DNA of 64,000 nucleotides from Aerococcaceae bacterium DSM 111022 (GCA_015863195.1 JACBXO010000002.1:1-64000), one strand, 5' to 3'; positions 8,370 through 18,120 are shown, counted from the stretch's first letter. The notes: generated by a model from the letters alone, not told the origin. Numbers and translations are program-made.

Positions 8370-10073
8370 TTAAGCTTCACATGCTAGACAAACACTTGAA
8401 CGGTAGAATTCTTGTGCTGCTGATGTTGAATGTTGGTAGTAAAGTGATTTAATACCATTTTCCCAAGCATAAATATGTAATTGGTTCATCTCTTTAGCCG
8501 TTGTCATCGCAGGGTTAATCATAATATTTAATGATTGTGATTGATCAATGAAACGTTGACGAACTGCAGCTTGATTAATAATTTCATATTGGTTTAATTC
8601 CGCAAAAGTCTTGAACACATCTTTTTCATGGTCAGACAAGAAATCTAAATGTAAAACTGAACCATCGTGATTTTTAATATCTTCCCAAACTTCTGGCGTA
8701 TTCTTCCCTTTTTCCTCAAGTAATTCTACTAAGTATTTATTACGGATCGTCGTTTTAATCTTACTCATATCTTTAACATAGTAGTTAGAGAATAATGGCT
8801 CAATTGATTGCGACACTTGCCCGATAATAAATGCTGAAGAAGTTGTTGGCGCAATGGCCATCGTTGTTGAATTACGGCGCCCTGTTCCTTTAAGAACTTC
8901 TGGTTCACCGAAAATATCAGCCAATTCACGAGACGCTTTATCTGCACGCTCGCTAATTAATTTATGCACTTCTTCATTTAATAAACTAGCTTCTACCGAT
9001 TCAAAGGCAATCATATTTGATTGTAATAACGAATGCCATCCTAGAACACCTAAACCTAACGCACGGTTTTCAACCGCAAAGTTATAAGCACGCTCCATAA
9101 AGTGGAAAGCTTGTGTATATTCTAAATCATTCGAATCGCGTAACGCTTCTAATTTTTGGATAAATTCAGTCATCACAGCATCTAGGAAATAAATCATCGT
9201 TTCCACTGCATCTGTATCTTTCCACTCATTATAATGTAATAAGTTCATTGAAGATAAATTACATACAAATGACCAACGGTCATTGTCAGGTAACATAATC
9301 TCACTACATAAGTTTGAGTGTGTAATTGGATTATCCTTGTACCAAGCTGGTTTATTATTATTGATAGTATCCGTAAATAGGACGTATGGATATCCCATTT
9401 CGACGCGGCGTTGCAATACCTTCGCCCAAATCGCACGTTTGTCACGGTCACCCGAAATCATCTCACGCATCCACTCGTCAGAAACTGTTACGGCATGGTT
9501 TAAATCCTGAATATCGTTTCCTTCAACCCCAATTTCAAGAAATTCTTCAATATCTGGATGGTCGATAGGAAGGTATGGTGCAAAACGACCACGGCGACTT
9601 GAGCCTTGGCTGACTGTGTCTGTCATCTGCTCAAATAATTTCATAAAGTGCACAGCACCACTAGAAGTACCGTTATTCGTGATTGAAGCACCACGCGCAC
9701 GTAAGTTACCAAAATAACCGGACGTTCCACCACCATATTTAGACATCATTCCAACTTCTGAAGCAGTATAAAGAATCGATGCCATATTATCGTCCGGAGT
9801 TGAACCGAAACATGAAATTGGGAAACCACGGTCAGTACCAAAGTTTGTCCAAACGGGCGTTGATAATGAGTAGAATCCTTTACTCATATATGTATAAAAT
9901 TTATCTGAGAAACCTTCAATGCCTAATAATTCTTCAGCACGATCCGCTACAATGCGGATACGTTCCTCAGCTGTTTGGCCTTCTTGTAAGTAACCACGTG
10001 ATAAAAATGTTTTACTATCGTCTGTTAACCAATAAAATGGCTCATAAGTTCTTTCTTTTAATTCTGTTGACAC
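8370..10073 (-). CDS. nrdA: Class I ribonucleotide reductase, large (catalytic) subunit
   Basis: The start is taken as the GTG at 10073, which has an AAAGGAG ribosome site 9 nt upstream; the ATG 20 codons further up has none. This gives 568 residues. Active-site residues are Cys88 (PISCFGS), Asn254, Cys256 and Glu258 (NLCSE) and Cys271 (CNLSSMNL); the C-terminal redox pair is Cys563/Cys566 in VCLACEA. The usual N-terminal ATP-cone is missing; the activity-control cone is instead on the partner small subunit encoded upstream. It reduces ribonucleoside diphosphates to deoxyribonucleotides in the cytoplasm. It is 81 bp downstream of nrdB, with a hairpin between them. Confidence 0.92.
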   Translation of the reverse strand: MSTELKERTYEPFYWLTDDSKTFLSRGYLQEGQTAEERIRIVADRAEELLGIEGFSDKFYTYMSKGFYSLSTPVWTNFGTDRGFPISCFGSTPDDNMASILYTASEVGMMSKYGGGTSGYFGNLRARGASITNNGTSSGAVHFMKLFEQMTDTVSQGSSRRGRFAPYLPIDHPDIEEFLEIGVEGNDIQDLNHAVTVSDEWMREMISGDRDKRAIWAKVLQRRVEMGYPYVLFTDTINNNKPAWYKDNPITHSNLCSEIMLPDNDRWSFVCNLSSMNLLHYNEWKDTDAVETMIYFLDAVMTEFIQKLEALRDSNDLEYTQAFHFMERAYNFAVENRALGLGVLGWHSLLQSNMIAFESVEASLLNEEVHKLISERADKASRELADIFGEPEVLKGTGRRNSTTMAIAPTTSSAFIIGQVSQSIEPLFSNYYVKDMSKIKTTIRNKYLVELLEEKGKNTPEVWEDIKNHDGSVLHLDFLSDHEKDVFKTFAELNQYEIINQAAVRQRFIDQSQSLNIMINPAMTTAKEMNQLHIYAWENGIKSLYYQHSTSAAQEFYRSSVCLACEA

Positions 10074-10117
10074 GGTATATTGCTCCTTTATTTCGAATTC
10101 GATATATACAATTAACT

Positions 10118-10148
10118 CAATCAACAAATCCAATGGACTCGTTGATTG
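10118..10148 (-). promoter_or_regulatory. Intercistronic hairpin between nrdB and nrdA
   Basis: CAATCAAC (10118-10125) pairs with GTTGATTG (10141-10148) around a 15-nt loop. There is no T-run, so it is more likely an RNA-processing or stabilising element than a terminator. Confidence 0.4.
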
Positions 10149-10154
10149 TTTAAA

Positions 10155-11654
10155 TTAGAATAAGTCGTCTGCTGTCACTGATTGTGAACGTTTTGTATAA
10201 TTTACTGAGCGCTTGGCAAAGAAATCAACATGTTTCGTCGCAACAATTTCTTCATCAAACCATAAAGTTTTCTCAACTTCAGCTGTATCTGTTTCAAAAA
10301 TACGTTTTAATCCAATGGCTTCTAATGAGTTGTTTAAACGGTTTTTAATGAATTCTTGAACGGTATATTGTGGCATAAAGTCAATGTCTCCATCTTCATA
10401 AATCCACGCTAACACTTCTTTTTCAGATTCATAGGCTTGTTTAACTAAATCGTAAATTTCTTGTGCCATGTCATTGTCAAACCAGTCAGGATTTTCTTCA
10501 TGAATCGTATTAATCAGATCAATCCCAAATTCTCCGTGTAATTGTTCTTCCTTAGAAGTCGCTTCAATCACATTTGAAATACCCGAGAATAAGTTTTGGT
10601 ATTTATTAAATGACATAATAATTAAGAATTGGCTAAATAGTGAAATATGCTCGATAAATGCTGAAAATAATAACACAGAAATCGCATAATCACGGTTAGC
10701 ACCCGATTCAGAATATTTAATGTGTGAGTTTAAATAATCAACGCGGCGATTTAATGCTGGAATTGAATCGATATCTTCGAAAATTTCATTTAAACCAAGT
10801 AACTCTAAAAGATGTGAATAAGCATCTGAATGGCGCACTTCTGATTCAGCAAAAGTCATCCCTACATTAGCTAATTCTGGTTTTGGTAAACGATCATATA
10901 ATTTAGCCCAAAACGTTTTAACACTCACTTCAACTTGAGAAATAGCTAGCATTGCATTACGAATGGCAGTACGTTCATGTTGTTTAACATTAATTTTGTA
11001 ATCTTGAATATCTGATGTGTAGTTATATTCAGTATGTAGCCAATATGAATGTTGAATTGCTTCTTTATATGATTCTAATTCTGGATATTCATATGGTTTT
11101 AATGTTTTACGTGGTTTAAAAATATCACGTTTACGAGAACGAATTTGTTCCGCACGATATAAAATATATGCTTTAGCTGTCACTGGGAAATCTTGACGCA
11201 TTAATTCCATTTCTACTAAATCTTGAATTTCTTCAACATGCACTGGATTTTTATCGATTTTAGCAATGACTGCTTCCGCAACCGCGATCACTTCGTCATT
11301 CGTTAATTCATTTGTTTCATTGTTGGCTTTTTGAATGGCAATTTTAATTTTTTCTCCATCAAACTCAACAACTTTACCATCACGTTTAGTAACATTTGGT
11401 GCCCCCTTAACATTTGGTGCAGGGGTATTAATATATGGTAAAAGTCCAGAATACACCGGTTCATGTGGACGATGGATTCCATCGATGAACACTTGAGGTA
11501 CTGTCTTGAATCCTTGACTATGAATAAAATCTAAAGCATCTTGATCTGATTCAACATTAATTTCTTCGAATTCTATCTCATTATCATTCAACCATAATTT
11601 CAATCTGTCACACCATTGACAAGTTGTTTTCGTATAAACTTTAACTCTTGACAT
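10155..11654 (-). CDS. nrdB: Ribonucleotide reductase small subunit with N-terminal glutaredoxin and ATP-cone
   Basis: Three-domain fusion of 499 residues. Residues 1 to about 75 form a glutaredoxin with Cys12/Cys15 (TTCQWC) and the cis-proline motif TVPQVF. Residues about 85-175 form an ATP-cone (NVTKRDGKVVEFD onward). The rest is the ferritin-like radical-generating subunit: first ligand probably the Glu in SQVEVS, then EVRHSDAY (ExxH with the tyrosine four residues on), the Glu in FIEHISLF, and EEQLH. The fused glutaredoxin should reduce NrdA directly, and the cone gives dATP/ATP control from the small subunit. This arrangement has been described in Facklamia ignava; the metal content (Fe or Mn) cannot be read from sequence. 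It is first in the operon, behind two NrdR-type boxes. Confidence 0.93.
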   Translation of the reverse strand: MSRVKVYTKTTCQWCDRLKLWLNDNEIEFEEINVESDQDALDFIHSQGFKTVPQVFIDGIHRPHEPVYSGLLPYINTPAPNVKGAPNVTKRDGKVVEFDGEKIKIAIQKANNETNELTNDEVIAVAEAVIAKIDKNPVHVEEIQDLVEMELMRQDFPVTAKAYILYRAEQIRSRKRDIFKPRKTLKPYEYPELESYKEAIQHSYWLHTEYNYTSDIQDYKINVKQHERTAIRNAMLAISQVEVSVKTFWAKLYDRLPKPELANVGMTFAESEVRHSDAYSHLLELLGLNEIFEDIDSIPALNRRVDYLNSHIKYSESGANRDYAISVLLFSAFIEHISLFSQFLIIMSFNKYQNLFSGISNVIEATSKEEQLHGEFGIDLINTIHEENPDWFDNDMAQEIYDLVKQAYESEKEVLAWIYEDGDIDFMPQYTVQEFIKNRLNNSLEAIGLKRIFETDTAEVEKTLWFDEEIVATKHVDFFAKRSVNYTKRSQSVTADDLF

Positions 11655-11684
11655 GATAAGCCACTCCTTTAATTCACTTACGTT

Positions 11685-11730
11685 ATACTAGATGTAGTGT
11701 TAAAACAACATTCCGCACCACATCTAGATG
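11685..11730. promoter_or_regulatory. Pair of NrdR boxes upstream of nrdBA
   Basis: Read on the minus strand, 11685-11700 is ACACTACATCTAGTAT, matching 13 of 16 positions of the NrdR consensus ACACWATATATWGTGT. A second, weaker copy in opposite orientation (GCACCACATCTAGATG) lies at 11715-11730, centre to centre 30 bp away, close to the three-turn spacing usual for NrdR. A TATAAC -10-like sequence follows the first box directly, so binding would block the promoter. Confidence 0.65.
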
Positions 11731-11739
11731 ACAATTACG

Positions 11740-12107
11740 AGTATAGCACAATATATTGGGAGAATCACTTATTTTTACTTTTTTTTCGTCTCAATAAATC
11801 TTAAAATTTTCGAAAGCCTATAAGAACAAACTTTCGGGGTACAATTAGTTTTTCTATTTCACAAAAAGATAAATGTTTTACTAAAAGTTTTTAAAAACAT
11901 CAGACATTTTTCTTAGATTAAATTATTTATCTTAAAAAACATCTGCTCATAAATTTTTATCAATAATAGTTAATTCTTAAAAATTCTTGAAAAACAAAAA
12001 TCTTTTTATCTTAATTAAAAATTTACGCATTTTCATTTAGATAAATTTCTTGATTTTTTAGCTGTATATTATCAAAAAAACTATTTTTACTATCCAAAAT
12101 ACTAATA
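11740..12107. other. Very AT-rich divergent intergenic region
   Basis: No gene seen. The stretch is dominated by A/T tracts, including several CTTTTTATCTTAA-like tracts, and has none of the hairpin arrays found near gene ends. Confidence 0.5.
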
Positions 12108-12136
12108 TTGGCATATTATTTTATTCTCTGTTATCC
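12108..12136 (+). promoter_or_regulatory. Possible promoter of the S15-type hydrolase gene
   Basis: TTGGCA and TTATCC are separated by 17 bp, about 30 bp before the start codon. The -10 element is weak. Confidence 0.4.
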
Positions 12137-12166
12137 TAGTATTAAGAATAAATGAGAGGTGATTGC

Positions 12167-14167
12167 ATGGGAGTATTTGATGTTGATTATAGCAAAGTAA
12201 AAGAATTAGACTATATGCCCTATTCGGTAGACATTACCGATCATAAATGGATTACTCTATCTGATGGAACAAGATTATCCGCAAAGATTTGGCAACCACA
12301 CGGTATGGAGCAATCTAAAGGGACAATTTTAGAATATTTGCCTTACCGTAAAGACGATTTTACTGCTTTACGTGACGAAATTCGTCATAAATATTTTGCC
12401 GGTCATGGATTCACTTCTATTCGCATAGATATCCGAGGTACTGGAGACTCAGATGGTATTTTATTTGATGAATATACTGAACAAGAGCAATTAGATGGTA
12501 TTGAAGTCATTGATTGGATCACCAAACAACCTTGGTCTAATGGACATGTTGGAATGATTGGGAAATCTTGGGGCGGTTTTAATGGTCTGCAACTTGCAGC
12601 CAGACAACCTGAAGCACTAAAAGCAGTTATCAGTTTATGTTCAACTGATGACCGATATGCTGACGATGTTCATTACCGCGGTGGTGTATTAATGGCATCG
12701 GAAATGTTATGGTGGGCTTCAACGATGTTTGCCTATAACGGTCGTCCTGCATTCCACCAATTTGTGGGTGGCGACTGGTATAAAAATTGGCTTGCTCGTA
12801 TGGATCAAACTCCCCCATATGTTGAAGAATGGGTGTCTCACCAAACGCGCGATGCATTTTGGAAACATGGCTCAATCTGTGAAGATTATTCTAAGGTAAA
12901 AATACCTGTTCTCACTCTATCTGGTTGGGCAGACGGTTATACGAATGCTGTTGATCGCTTATATAATAATTTAGAGAGTCCTAAAAAAGCAATCATTGGG
13001 CCATGGGCACATGAGTTTCCTGATATTGCGATTCCTGGACCAAATTTCGGGTACTTACAAGAATGTATTGCTTGGTTTGAAAAATGGTTCGTTGACGATC
13101 AGTCATCTGTTGAACATACGGATACGTATTCTATTTACTTACAAAATTCAGTTAAACCACAAACTTCATACGACTACCGAGAAGGCGTATGGTTAGATTA
13201 TAAAAATGCGACCACACAAAATATCGATGTATTGGGTCCACAAAATGAAATAATCCGGATTAAAAATAATATTGAACATGGTATGTATGGAGGTGTCTTC
13301 TGTCCATTTGGACAAGACGGTGAAATGCCTGGAGATCAAACGAGTGAAAATGGTCTGGCAACAACATTGCGAGTTGATTTCGGCGATGAATTACGTATTG
13401 GTGGTCAACCAATTGCTAAGCTACGCTTAAAGAGTAATGTTAAAGAAGCGAATATCCACGTTCGTTTAACCGATGTTCACCCTGATGGGCAAAGAACGCT
13501 CATTACGAAAGGTCAATTGAATTTAAACCACTATAAGAGTCATGAATTTCCAGAAGATTTACCGATAGATAGTTATATAGATGTTGAATTTAAATTGGAT
13601 ATTATTGGTTATGTATTACCTAAAGATCATAAATTAGAAATTTCACTCTCACCAAGTTATTGGCCATTAATGTGGCCGTCTAAAGAAATTGCTGATTTAA
13701 CAGTAGATTTAGGTGGCTCACAGTTATTAATCCCTCATTTAACACAATTTGATGAAATAAAACCACAATTTGAAAAAATTGAAATGGCTACCCCTCTCCC
13801 TAAAGAAGTCATAGAGGAAGGTTCAAGAACAAGAGAAATACGCCACGATTTAGTCAATGACGTTTGGACCATTGATGATTACGCAAAAGAAGGTCTTAGA
13901 ACTTTACCACATTTAGGTATTACTTATGGAACAGTTAACCATAATACTTATGCATTAAAGAATGGTGATCCTCTTTCAGCAACGGTTACAAGTGATTGGG
14001 ATATCACCGTAAGTGACCGCGATATCGATACAAGAACAGTTACTCATTCTAAAATGTCTTGTGACGCTGATAATTTCTATTTATACAACGAAATTATTGG
14101 TTATAATGAAGGCAGTCGAGTCTTTTTCAAATCTTGGAACAAAACAATTCCGCGAATGTTTAATTAA
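12167..14167 (+). CDS. CocE/NonD-type hydrolase (X-Pro dipeptidyl-peptidase S15 family)
   Basis: The start is taken at the ATG at 12167, 4 nt after a GAGAGGTGA ribosome site, giving 666 residues. The N-terminal alpha/beta-hydrolase domain has an oxyanion/RGTGDSDG segment and the nucleophile elbow GKSWGGFNG; a likely catalytic His is in GPWAHEFP and an Asp in LSGWADGY. The C-terminal part, from about residue 340, is a jelly-roll typical of X-Pro dipeptidyl-peptidase/CocE proteins. No signal peptide, so cytoplasmic. It hydrolyses an ester or amide, possibly proline-containing peptides; the substrate is not evident. It is monocistronic and shares a bidirectional terminator with the convergent opuC operon. 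Confidence 0.82.
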   Translation: MGVFDVDYSKVKELDYMPYSVDITDHKWITLSDGTRLSAKIWQPHGMEQSKGTILEYLPYRKDDFTALRDEIRHKYFAGHGFTSIRIDIRGTGDSDGILFDEYTEQEQLDGIEVIDWITKQPWSNGHVGMIGKSWGGFNGLQLAARQPEALKAVISLCSTDDRYADDVHYRGGVLMASEMLWWASTMFAYNGRPAFHQFVGGDWYKNWLARMDQTPPYVEEWVSHQTRDAFWKHGSICEDYSKVKIPVLTLSGWADGYTNAVDRLYNNLESPKKAIIGPWAHEFPDIAIPGPNFGYLQECIAWFEKWFVDDQSSVEHTDTYSIYLQNSVKPQTSYDYREGVWLDYKNATTQNIDVLGPQNEIIRIKNNIEHGMYGGVFCPFGQDGEMPGDQTSENGLATTLRVDFGDELRIGGQPIAKLRLKSNVKEANIHVRLTDVHPDGQRTLITKGQLNLNHYKSHEFPEDLPIDSYIDVEFKLDIIGYVLPKDHKLEISLSPSYWPLMWPSKEIADLTVDLGGSQLLIPHLTQFDEIKPQFEKIEMATPLPKEVIEEGSRTREIRHDLVNDVWTIDDYAKEGLRTLPHLGITYGTVNHNTYALKNGDPLSATVTSDWDITVSDRDIDTRTVTHSKMSCDADNFYLYNEIIGYNEGSRVFFKSWNKTIPRMFN

Positions 14168-14182
14168 CAGTAGAAAGACACA

Positions 14183-14234
14183 AAAAATAACCGTTTCGGA
14201 ATGCCCTCAAGGGCATTATCCAAAACGGTTATTT
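14183..14234. terminator. Bidirectional terminator between the hydrolase and opuCD
   Basis: A long imperfect stem (AATAACCGTTTCGGAATGCCC with its complement) is flanked by an A-run on the left and a T-rich tract on the right, so it can serve both convergent genes. Confidence 0.85.
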
Positions 14235-14245
14235 ATTTATCTTAA

Positions 14246-14929
14246 TTAACGTTTAGCATTTGAAGCTGGATCAAGCTTACGCTCGATAAATCCAAAGACG
14301 ATGTCGATAATAACTGCCATAAAGGCTGTTGGTATCGCACCTGCTAAAATGATGGCTGTACCATCAGTTGCAGAGACACCACGTTGAATAATATCTCCCA
14401 AACCACCAGCACCAATGAAGGTACCAATTGCTGTTACACCGATAGATACAACTAATGCATTACGCAATCCACCGATAATGACCGATGAAGCGAGCGGGAA
14501 TTCGACTTTTGTCGTCATTTGGAATCTTGTCATTCCCATTCCCTTAGCTGCGTCTAATACATTACTATCTACACTCTTTACACCTGCGTAGGTATTTTTA
14601 AGAATTGGTAATAGTGAATAGATAAATACAGTCACGATAACTGTATTTGTTCCGATACCAATCGCTAACATTAAGATAGATAACATCGCTAATTGTGGCA
14701 CTGTTTGTAAAATATTAGCAATTGTAATTACCCAGTCCGCTAAGCGGTGGTGACGCGCAATATAAAATCCTAATGGAATTGCGATGATGGCTGCAAATAA
14801 TACGCCATAAATCGAAATTAAGAAATGACGCGTAAATTGGTCCCAAACATAGCCACCATTTTGTTGATAATACAGTATAAATTGTTCCCAAAGAGAGAGT
14901 TCTGAAATATTTGGTAAATTTTCAAACAT
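14246..14929 (-). CDS. opuCD: Osmoprotectant ABC transporter permease (OpuCD)
   Basis: Permease of 227 residues with about six membrane segments. The cytoplasmic coupling loop reads DAAKGMGMTRFQMTTKVEFPLA, the ABC-2.A type EAA motif. It is the fourth gene of an opuCA-CB-CC-CD operon and starts 2 bp after the binding-protein stop codon, its ribosome site lying inside that gene's 3' end. Together with OpuCB it forms the channel for glycine betaine, carnitine or choline. The pairing of two related but different permeases is normal for this transporter. Confidence 0.9.
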   Translation of the reverse strand: MFENLPNISELSLWEQFILYYQQNGGYVWDQFTRHFLISIYGVLFAAIIAIPLGFYIARHHRLADWVITIANILQTVPQLAMLSILMLAIGIGTNTVIVTVFIYSLLPILKNTYAGVKSVDSNVLDAAKGMGMTRFQMTTKVEFPLASSVIIGGLRNALVVSIGVTAIGTFIGAGGLGDIIQRGVSATDGTAIILAGAIPTAFMAVIIDIVFGFIERKLDPASNAKR

Positions 14930-14931
14930 GA

Positions 14932-15900
14932 TTAATTTTCACCCTCCCTATCAACTGGCTCTACGTATGGCTCTTTATCTTCGAAGTAATTATTTTCAAT
15001 TAAGAACTCTTCCGCAACAGTAGCTGGTTCTAATAAATAATCATCGGCAATAAAGTTTAATTGTTGCATCAATTCAGTTGGGATTGTTCCTTCCATTTTA
15101 AGAAGGATATCATCTAATTCTGGATATTCCTCTAAAATGTAACCATTAGCTGTTGGACTCGCATCATAAGGTGGGAAGAAGTTTAAATCATCTTCTAAAA
15201 CCACTAAGTCATAAGATGCCACACGACCATCTGTTGAATATCCTAAAACAATATCTACTTCACCATTGGCAACCGCATCATAGACTAAACCAATTTGCAT
15301 AGGATATGTATTGTTAAATTCAATACCATATGTCTCTGAAAAGGCACGGTAACCGTCCCCTTCACGTTCCATCCATGAAGAGTCAACCCCTGCTTCAAGT
15401 GTATCGGCAATATCTGTTAAATCTGAAATTGTTTCTAAATTGTATTCTTCTGCAACCTCACGGGTTACCATGAATGCATATGAGTTTTCGAAACCATAAC
15501 CAGGATACCATTTTTGATCAAATTCTTCTGCGAACCCTTTTACTACAGTTTCTAAAGCTAAATCAGGATCCGTTATTGGGTCCATCATTAATTCAGACGT
15601 CAATGAAGTACCGGTATATTTTACCGCACTCACATTCGCGTCACCTTGAACCATCGCAGCATTTAACATAGGAGACGTTCCCATATTTTGAACTAATTGA
15701 ACGTCTGTATCAATATAATGTTCAATTAATAATGCAATCATATGGTTTAAAATTAAACCTTCTGTTGTTTGTACACTACCAACAATAATGGGTTCTTTGT
15801 CAGTATTTGCACTCCCACCTAAACCAGGTAAACTACAACCTGCAAGTAATAAGAGGGACATTGATGTTAATAAAATTTTGATGAATCTTTTAGATAACAA
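14932..15900 (-). CDS. opuCC: Osmoprotectant ABC transporter substrate-binding lipoprotein (OpuCC)
   Basis: Lipoprotein of 322 residues with lipobox LLAGC (Cys22), so anchored on the outer face of the membrane. The mature part has the OpuAC/OsmX-type pattern, with VGSVQTTEGLILNHMIALL near the N-terminus and a substrate pocket segment MGTSPMLNAAMVQGDANV. It starts with TTG at 15900, supported by a GAAGGGAG ribosome site. It captures betaine-type osmolytes for the OpuCB/OpuCD channel. Which osmolyte is preferred cannot be told from the sequence. Confidence 0.9.
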   Translation of the reverse strand: MLSKRFIKILLTSMSLLLLAGCSLPGLGGSANTDKEPIIVGSVQTTEGLILNHMIALLIEHYIDTDVQLVQNMGTSPMLNAAMVQGDANVSAVKYTGTSLTSELMMDPITDPDLALETVVKGFAEEFDQKWYPGYGFENSYAFMVTREVAEEYNLETISDLTDIADTLEAGVDSSWMEREGDGYRAFSETYGIEFNNTYPMQIGLVYDAVANGEVDIVLGYSTDGRVASYDLVVLEDDLNFFPPYDASPTANGYILEEYPELDDILLKMEGTIPTELMQQLNFIADDYLLEPATVAEEFLIENNYFEDKEPYVEPVDREGEN

Positions 15901-15915
15901 ACTAATACTCCCTTC

Positions 15916-16554
15916 TTATTTCAAGTTCATTGGCGTTACTTTATTTTCCGCCAAACGCAGAATGAAATCTGCAATTAACGATAATAAAATAACTGGAATT
16001 GTACCGGCAATAATTAAGTCAGGTTGGTATAAATTCATTCCAGTAAAGATGAAGTCCCCTAATCCTCCAGCTCCAATATATGAAGCAAGTGTTGCCCAAG
16101 CAATGACATAAGTTGCTGATAAACGAACACCTGCCATAATTACGGGTGCAGCTTGAGGTAACTCTACCTTCGTTAATAATTGAAAGTCTGTCATCCCCAT
16201 ACCTTTTGCGGCGTCAATTAAATCATACTCTACCCCTTTAATCCCACGGTAAGTATTACCTAAAATTGGTAGTAAAGAGTAAATGATTAAAGCGACAATT
16301 GCTGGAGTTGTTCCAATACCAAACAAAGGAATCATTAATGCAAGTAAAGCTAACGATGGTAATGTTTGTAAAACAGAAACAAGTGCAATAATGAAGTTCG
16401 CAATATTATCCGGAATTCGAGTCAGTAAAACGCCAATAGGAATTGCTAAAGCAGCGCCAATGATTAAAGAAATCGCTGAGATATAAATATGTTCCATTAT
16501 TAATTCAACAGCTTGTCCACCATAATTAGCGAAAAATTCTGTTATTGTATTCAT
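15916..16554 (-). CDS. opuCB: Osmoprotectant ABC transporter permease (OpuCB)
   Basis: Permease of 212 residues with about five or six membrane segments and the coupling loop DAAKGMGMTDFQLLTKVELP, nearly the same as in OpuCD. The gene lies between opuCA (13 bp gap) and opuCC (15 bp gap). Its length and order match the opuC operons of Listeria and Bacillus. Confidence 0.9.
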   Translation of the reverse strand: MNTITEFFANYGGQAVELIMEHIYISAISLIIGAALAIPIGVLLTRIPDNIANFIIALVSVLQTLPSLALLALMIPLFGIGTTPAIVALIIYSLLPILGNTYRGIKGVEYDLIDAAKGMGMTDFQLLTKVELPQAAPVIMAGVRLSATYVIAWATLASYIGAGGLGDFIFTGMNLYQPDLIIAGTIPVILLSLIADFILRLAENKVTPMNLK

Positions 16555-16567
16555 ATTTTCACGTCCT

Positions 16568-17779
16568 TTAGACTGGTTCTACAGATTTTGCGTCTTGAGT
16601 TAAATGATCAATCTGACTAACATCAAATGACTCAATACCATCCTCTGAAGGTGCTAATACTTCATCATCACCCCATAGTGACGAATATAATACATCAACG
16701 AGAGAAGTACGTGTTAAAATACCGTCTAATTTATACTCATCGTCTAAAACAACTACAGTATGTAAACCATGTTTCAACATACGCGGTGTCACATCACGTA
16801 GTAAAGTATCTTTACGTACATAAAAGTTTGGTAAACGCATAATATCATCGACTGTTTTATCAATGGGGTTACGGTTAACTGCATTGAAGTCAACCAATCC
16901 ATATAAAACGTTGAAATCATCGACTACAAATAATGAATCGACACGCGCGTCACGCATCACTTTAACCGCGTTACGTAGTGAAGTACCACGTTGAACAGTA
17001 ACTGGTTTAGTGATCATCACGTCTTCAACAATTTGTTCGTTTTCTGAACGATTTAAACGGTCTTCACCAATAAATGAACGCACAAAATCATTCGCTGGAT
17101 TTTGCATAATATTTTTTGGTGTATCGAATTGTACTAACTTTCCTTCAGAAATAATCGCAATTTTATCCGCTAAATCTAAAGCTTCAGTCATATCGTGCGT
17201 TACGAAGACAACCGTTCTACCTAGTTCACGTTGTAATTCTTTGACTAAGTCTTGTAAAGTTTCTCTTGTAATTGGGTCTAATGCACTAAAAGGCTCATCC
17301 ATTAAAATTACCTCTTGGTCAGCTGCGAGTGCACGAATAACACCAATACGCTGCTGTTGTCCACCTGATAATTCTGATGGATAACGATCCATATATGTGT
17401 CCGGATCCATATCAACCAAATTCAATAAACGTCTTGCAGTATCCTGCATACGTTGTTCGTCCCATTTTAATAACTTAGGAACCATAACAATATTTTCATA
17501 AATCGTCATGTGTGGCATTAATCCTGTTGATTGGATTACGTAGCCTATTTTACGTCTTAAATCGACTGCATTCATATCTTGAATGCTCTGTCCATTAATT
17601 AAAATTTCTCCATCAGTTAACTCAACCATACGATTAATCATACGCATTGAAGTTGTTTTACCTGAACCAGAAGTTCCGATAAAGACGACCAATTCACCTT
17701 TATCAATCATCATTGAAAGATTGTCAACGGCACGAGTTCCATCTGGATAAGTTTTTGAAACATTTTTAAATTCTATCAT
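16568..17779 (-). CDS. opuCA: Osmoprotectant ABC transporter ATP-binding protein with CBS domains (OpuCA)
   Basis: ATPase of 403 residues. Walker A is GTSGSGKT (35-42), the ABC signature LSGGQQQR is at 137-144 and Walker B is VILMDEP (157-163), with the switch His in FVTHD. Residues from about 255 to 375 form a tandem CBS pair (first segment VMITKPVTVQRGTSLRNAV), which in OpuA/OpuC transporters senses ionic strength or cyclic-di-AMP. The C-terminal tail is acidic. It is the first gene of the operon. Uptake of compatible solutes under osmotic stress is the established role of the family. Confidence 0.92.
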   Translation of the reverse strand: MIEFKNVSKTYPDGTRAVDNLSMMIDKGELVVFIGTSGSGKTTSMRMINRMVELTDGEILINGQSIQDMNAVDLRRKIGYVIQSTGLMPHMTIYENIVMVPKLLKWDEQRMQDTARRLLNLVDMDPDTYMDRYPSELSGGQQQRIGVIRALAADQEVILMDEPFSALDPITRETLQDLVKELQRELGRTVVFVTHDMTEALDLADKIAIISEGKLVQFDTPKNIMQNPANDFVRSFIGEDRLNRSENEQIVEDVMITKPVTVQRGTSLRNAVKVMRDARVDSLFVVDDFNVLYGLVDFNAVNRNPIDKTVDDIMRLPNFYVRKDTLLRDVTPRMLKHGLHTVVVLDDEYKLDGILTRTSLVDVLYSSLWGDDEVLAPSEDGIESFDVSQIDHLTQDAKSVEPV

Positions 17780-17955
17780 CGTGTCAGTTCCTTTCTTCTT
17801 TATAAATATAAACTTACCACAAAATAGCCTTCAACCCAAATAATTTAACAGAAAATGTCGATTTAAACGTTTTATTTTGGAAATACTCCCGTAAAAGTAC
17901 ATTAAATATCATAATTTTAACTTCAACATACAACAAACACCTCCCTAACGGGAAA

Positions 17956-17985
17956 AGTATAGAAGTATATCGCATAAGTAAACAA
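17956..17985 (-). promoter_or_regulatory. Possible promoter of the opuC operon
   Basis: On the minus strand TTGTTT and TATACT are separated by 18 bp, giving a leader of about 170 nt before opuCA. The leader contains no clear hairpin of known type. Confidence 0.4.
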
Positions 17986-18120
17986 CACATTATTTCAATT
18001 ATGTGACAAACTAATAAAAATTCCTGAATTAAAATTGGCATTTTCCTCAGCAACCATTCCCTCAATAACTGAAACCCAGTTTCTCCTATATAATCTGTAT
18101 ATATCATAGTACGCCCCAAA

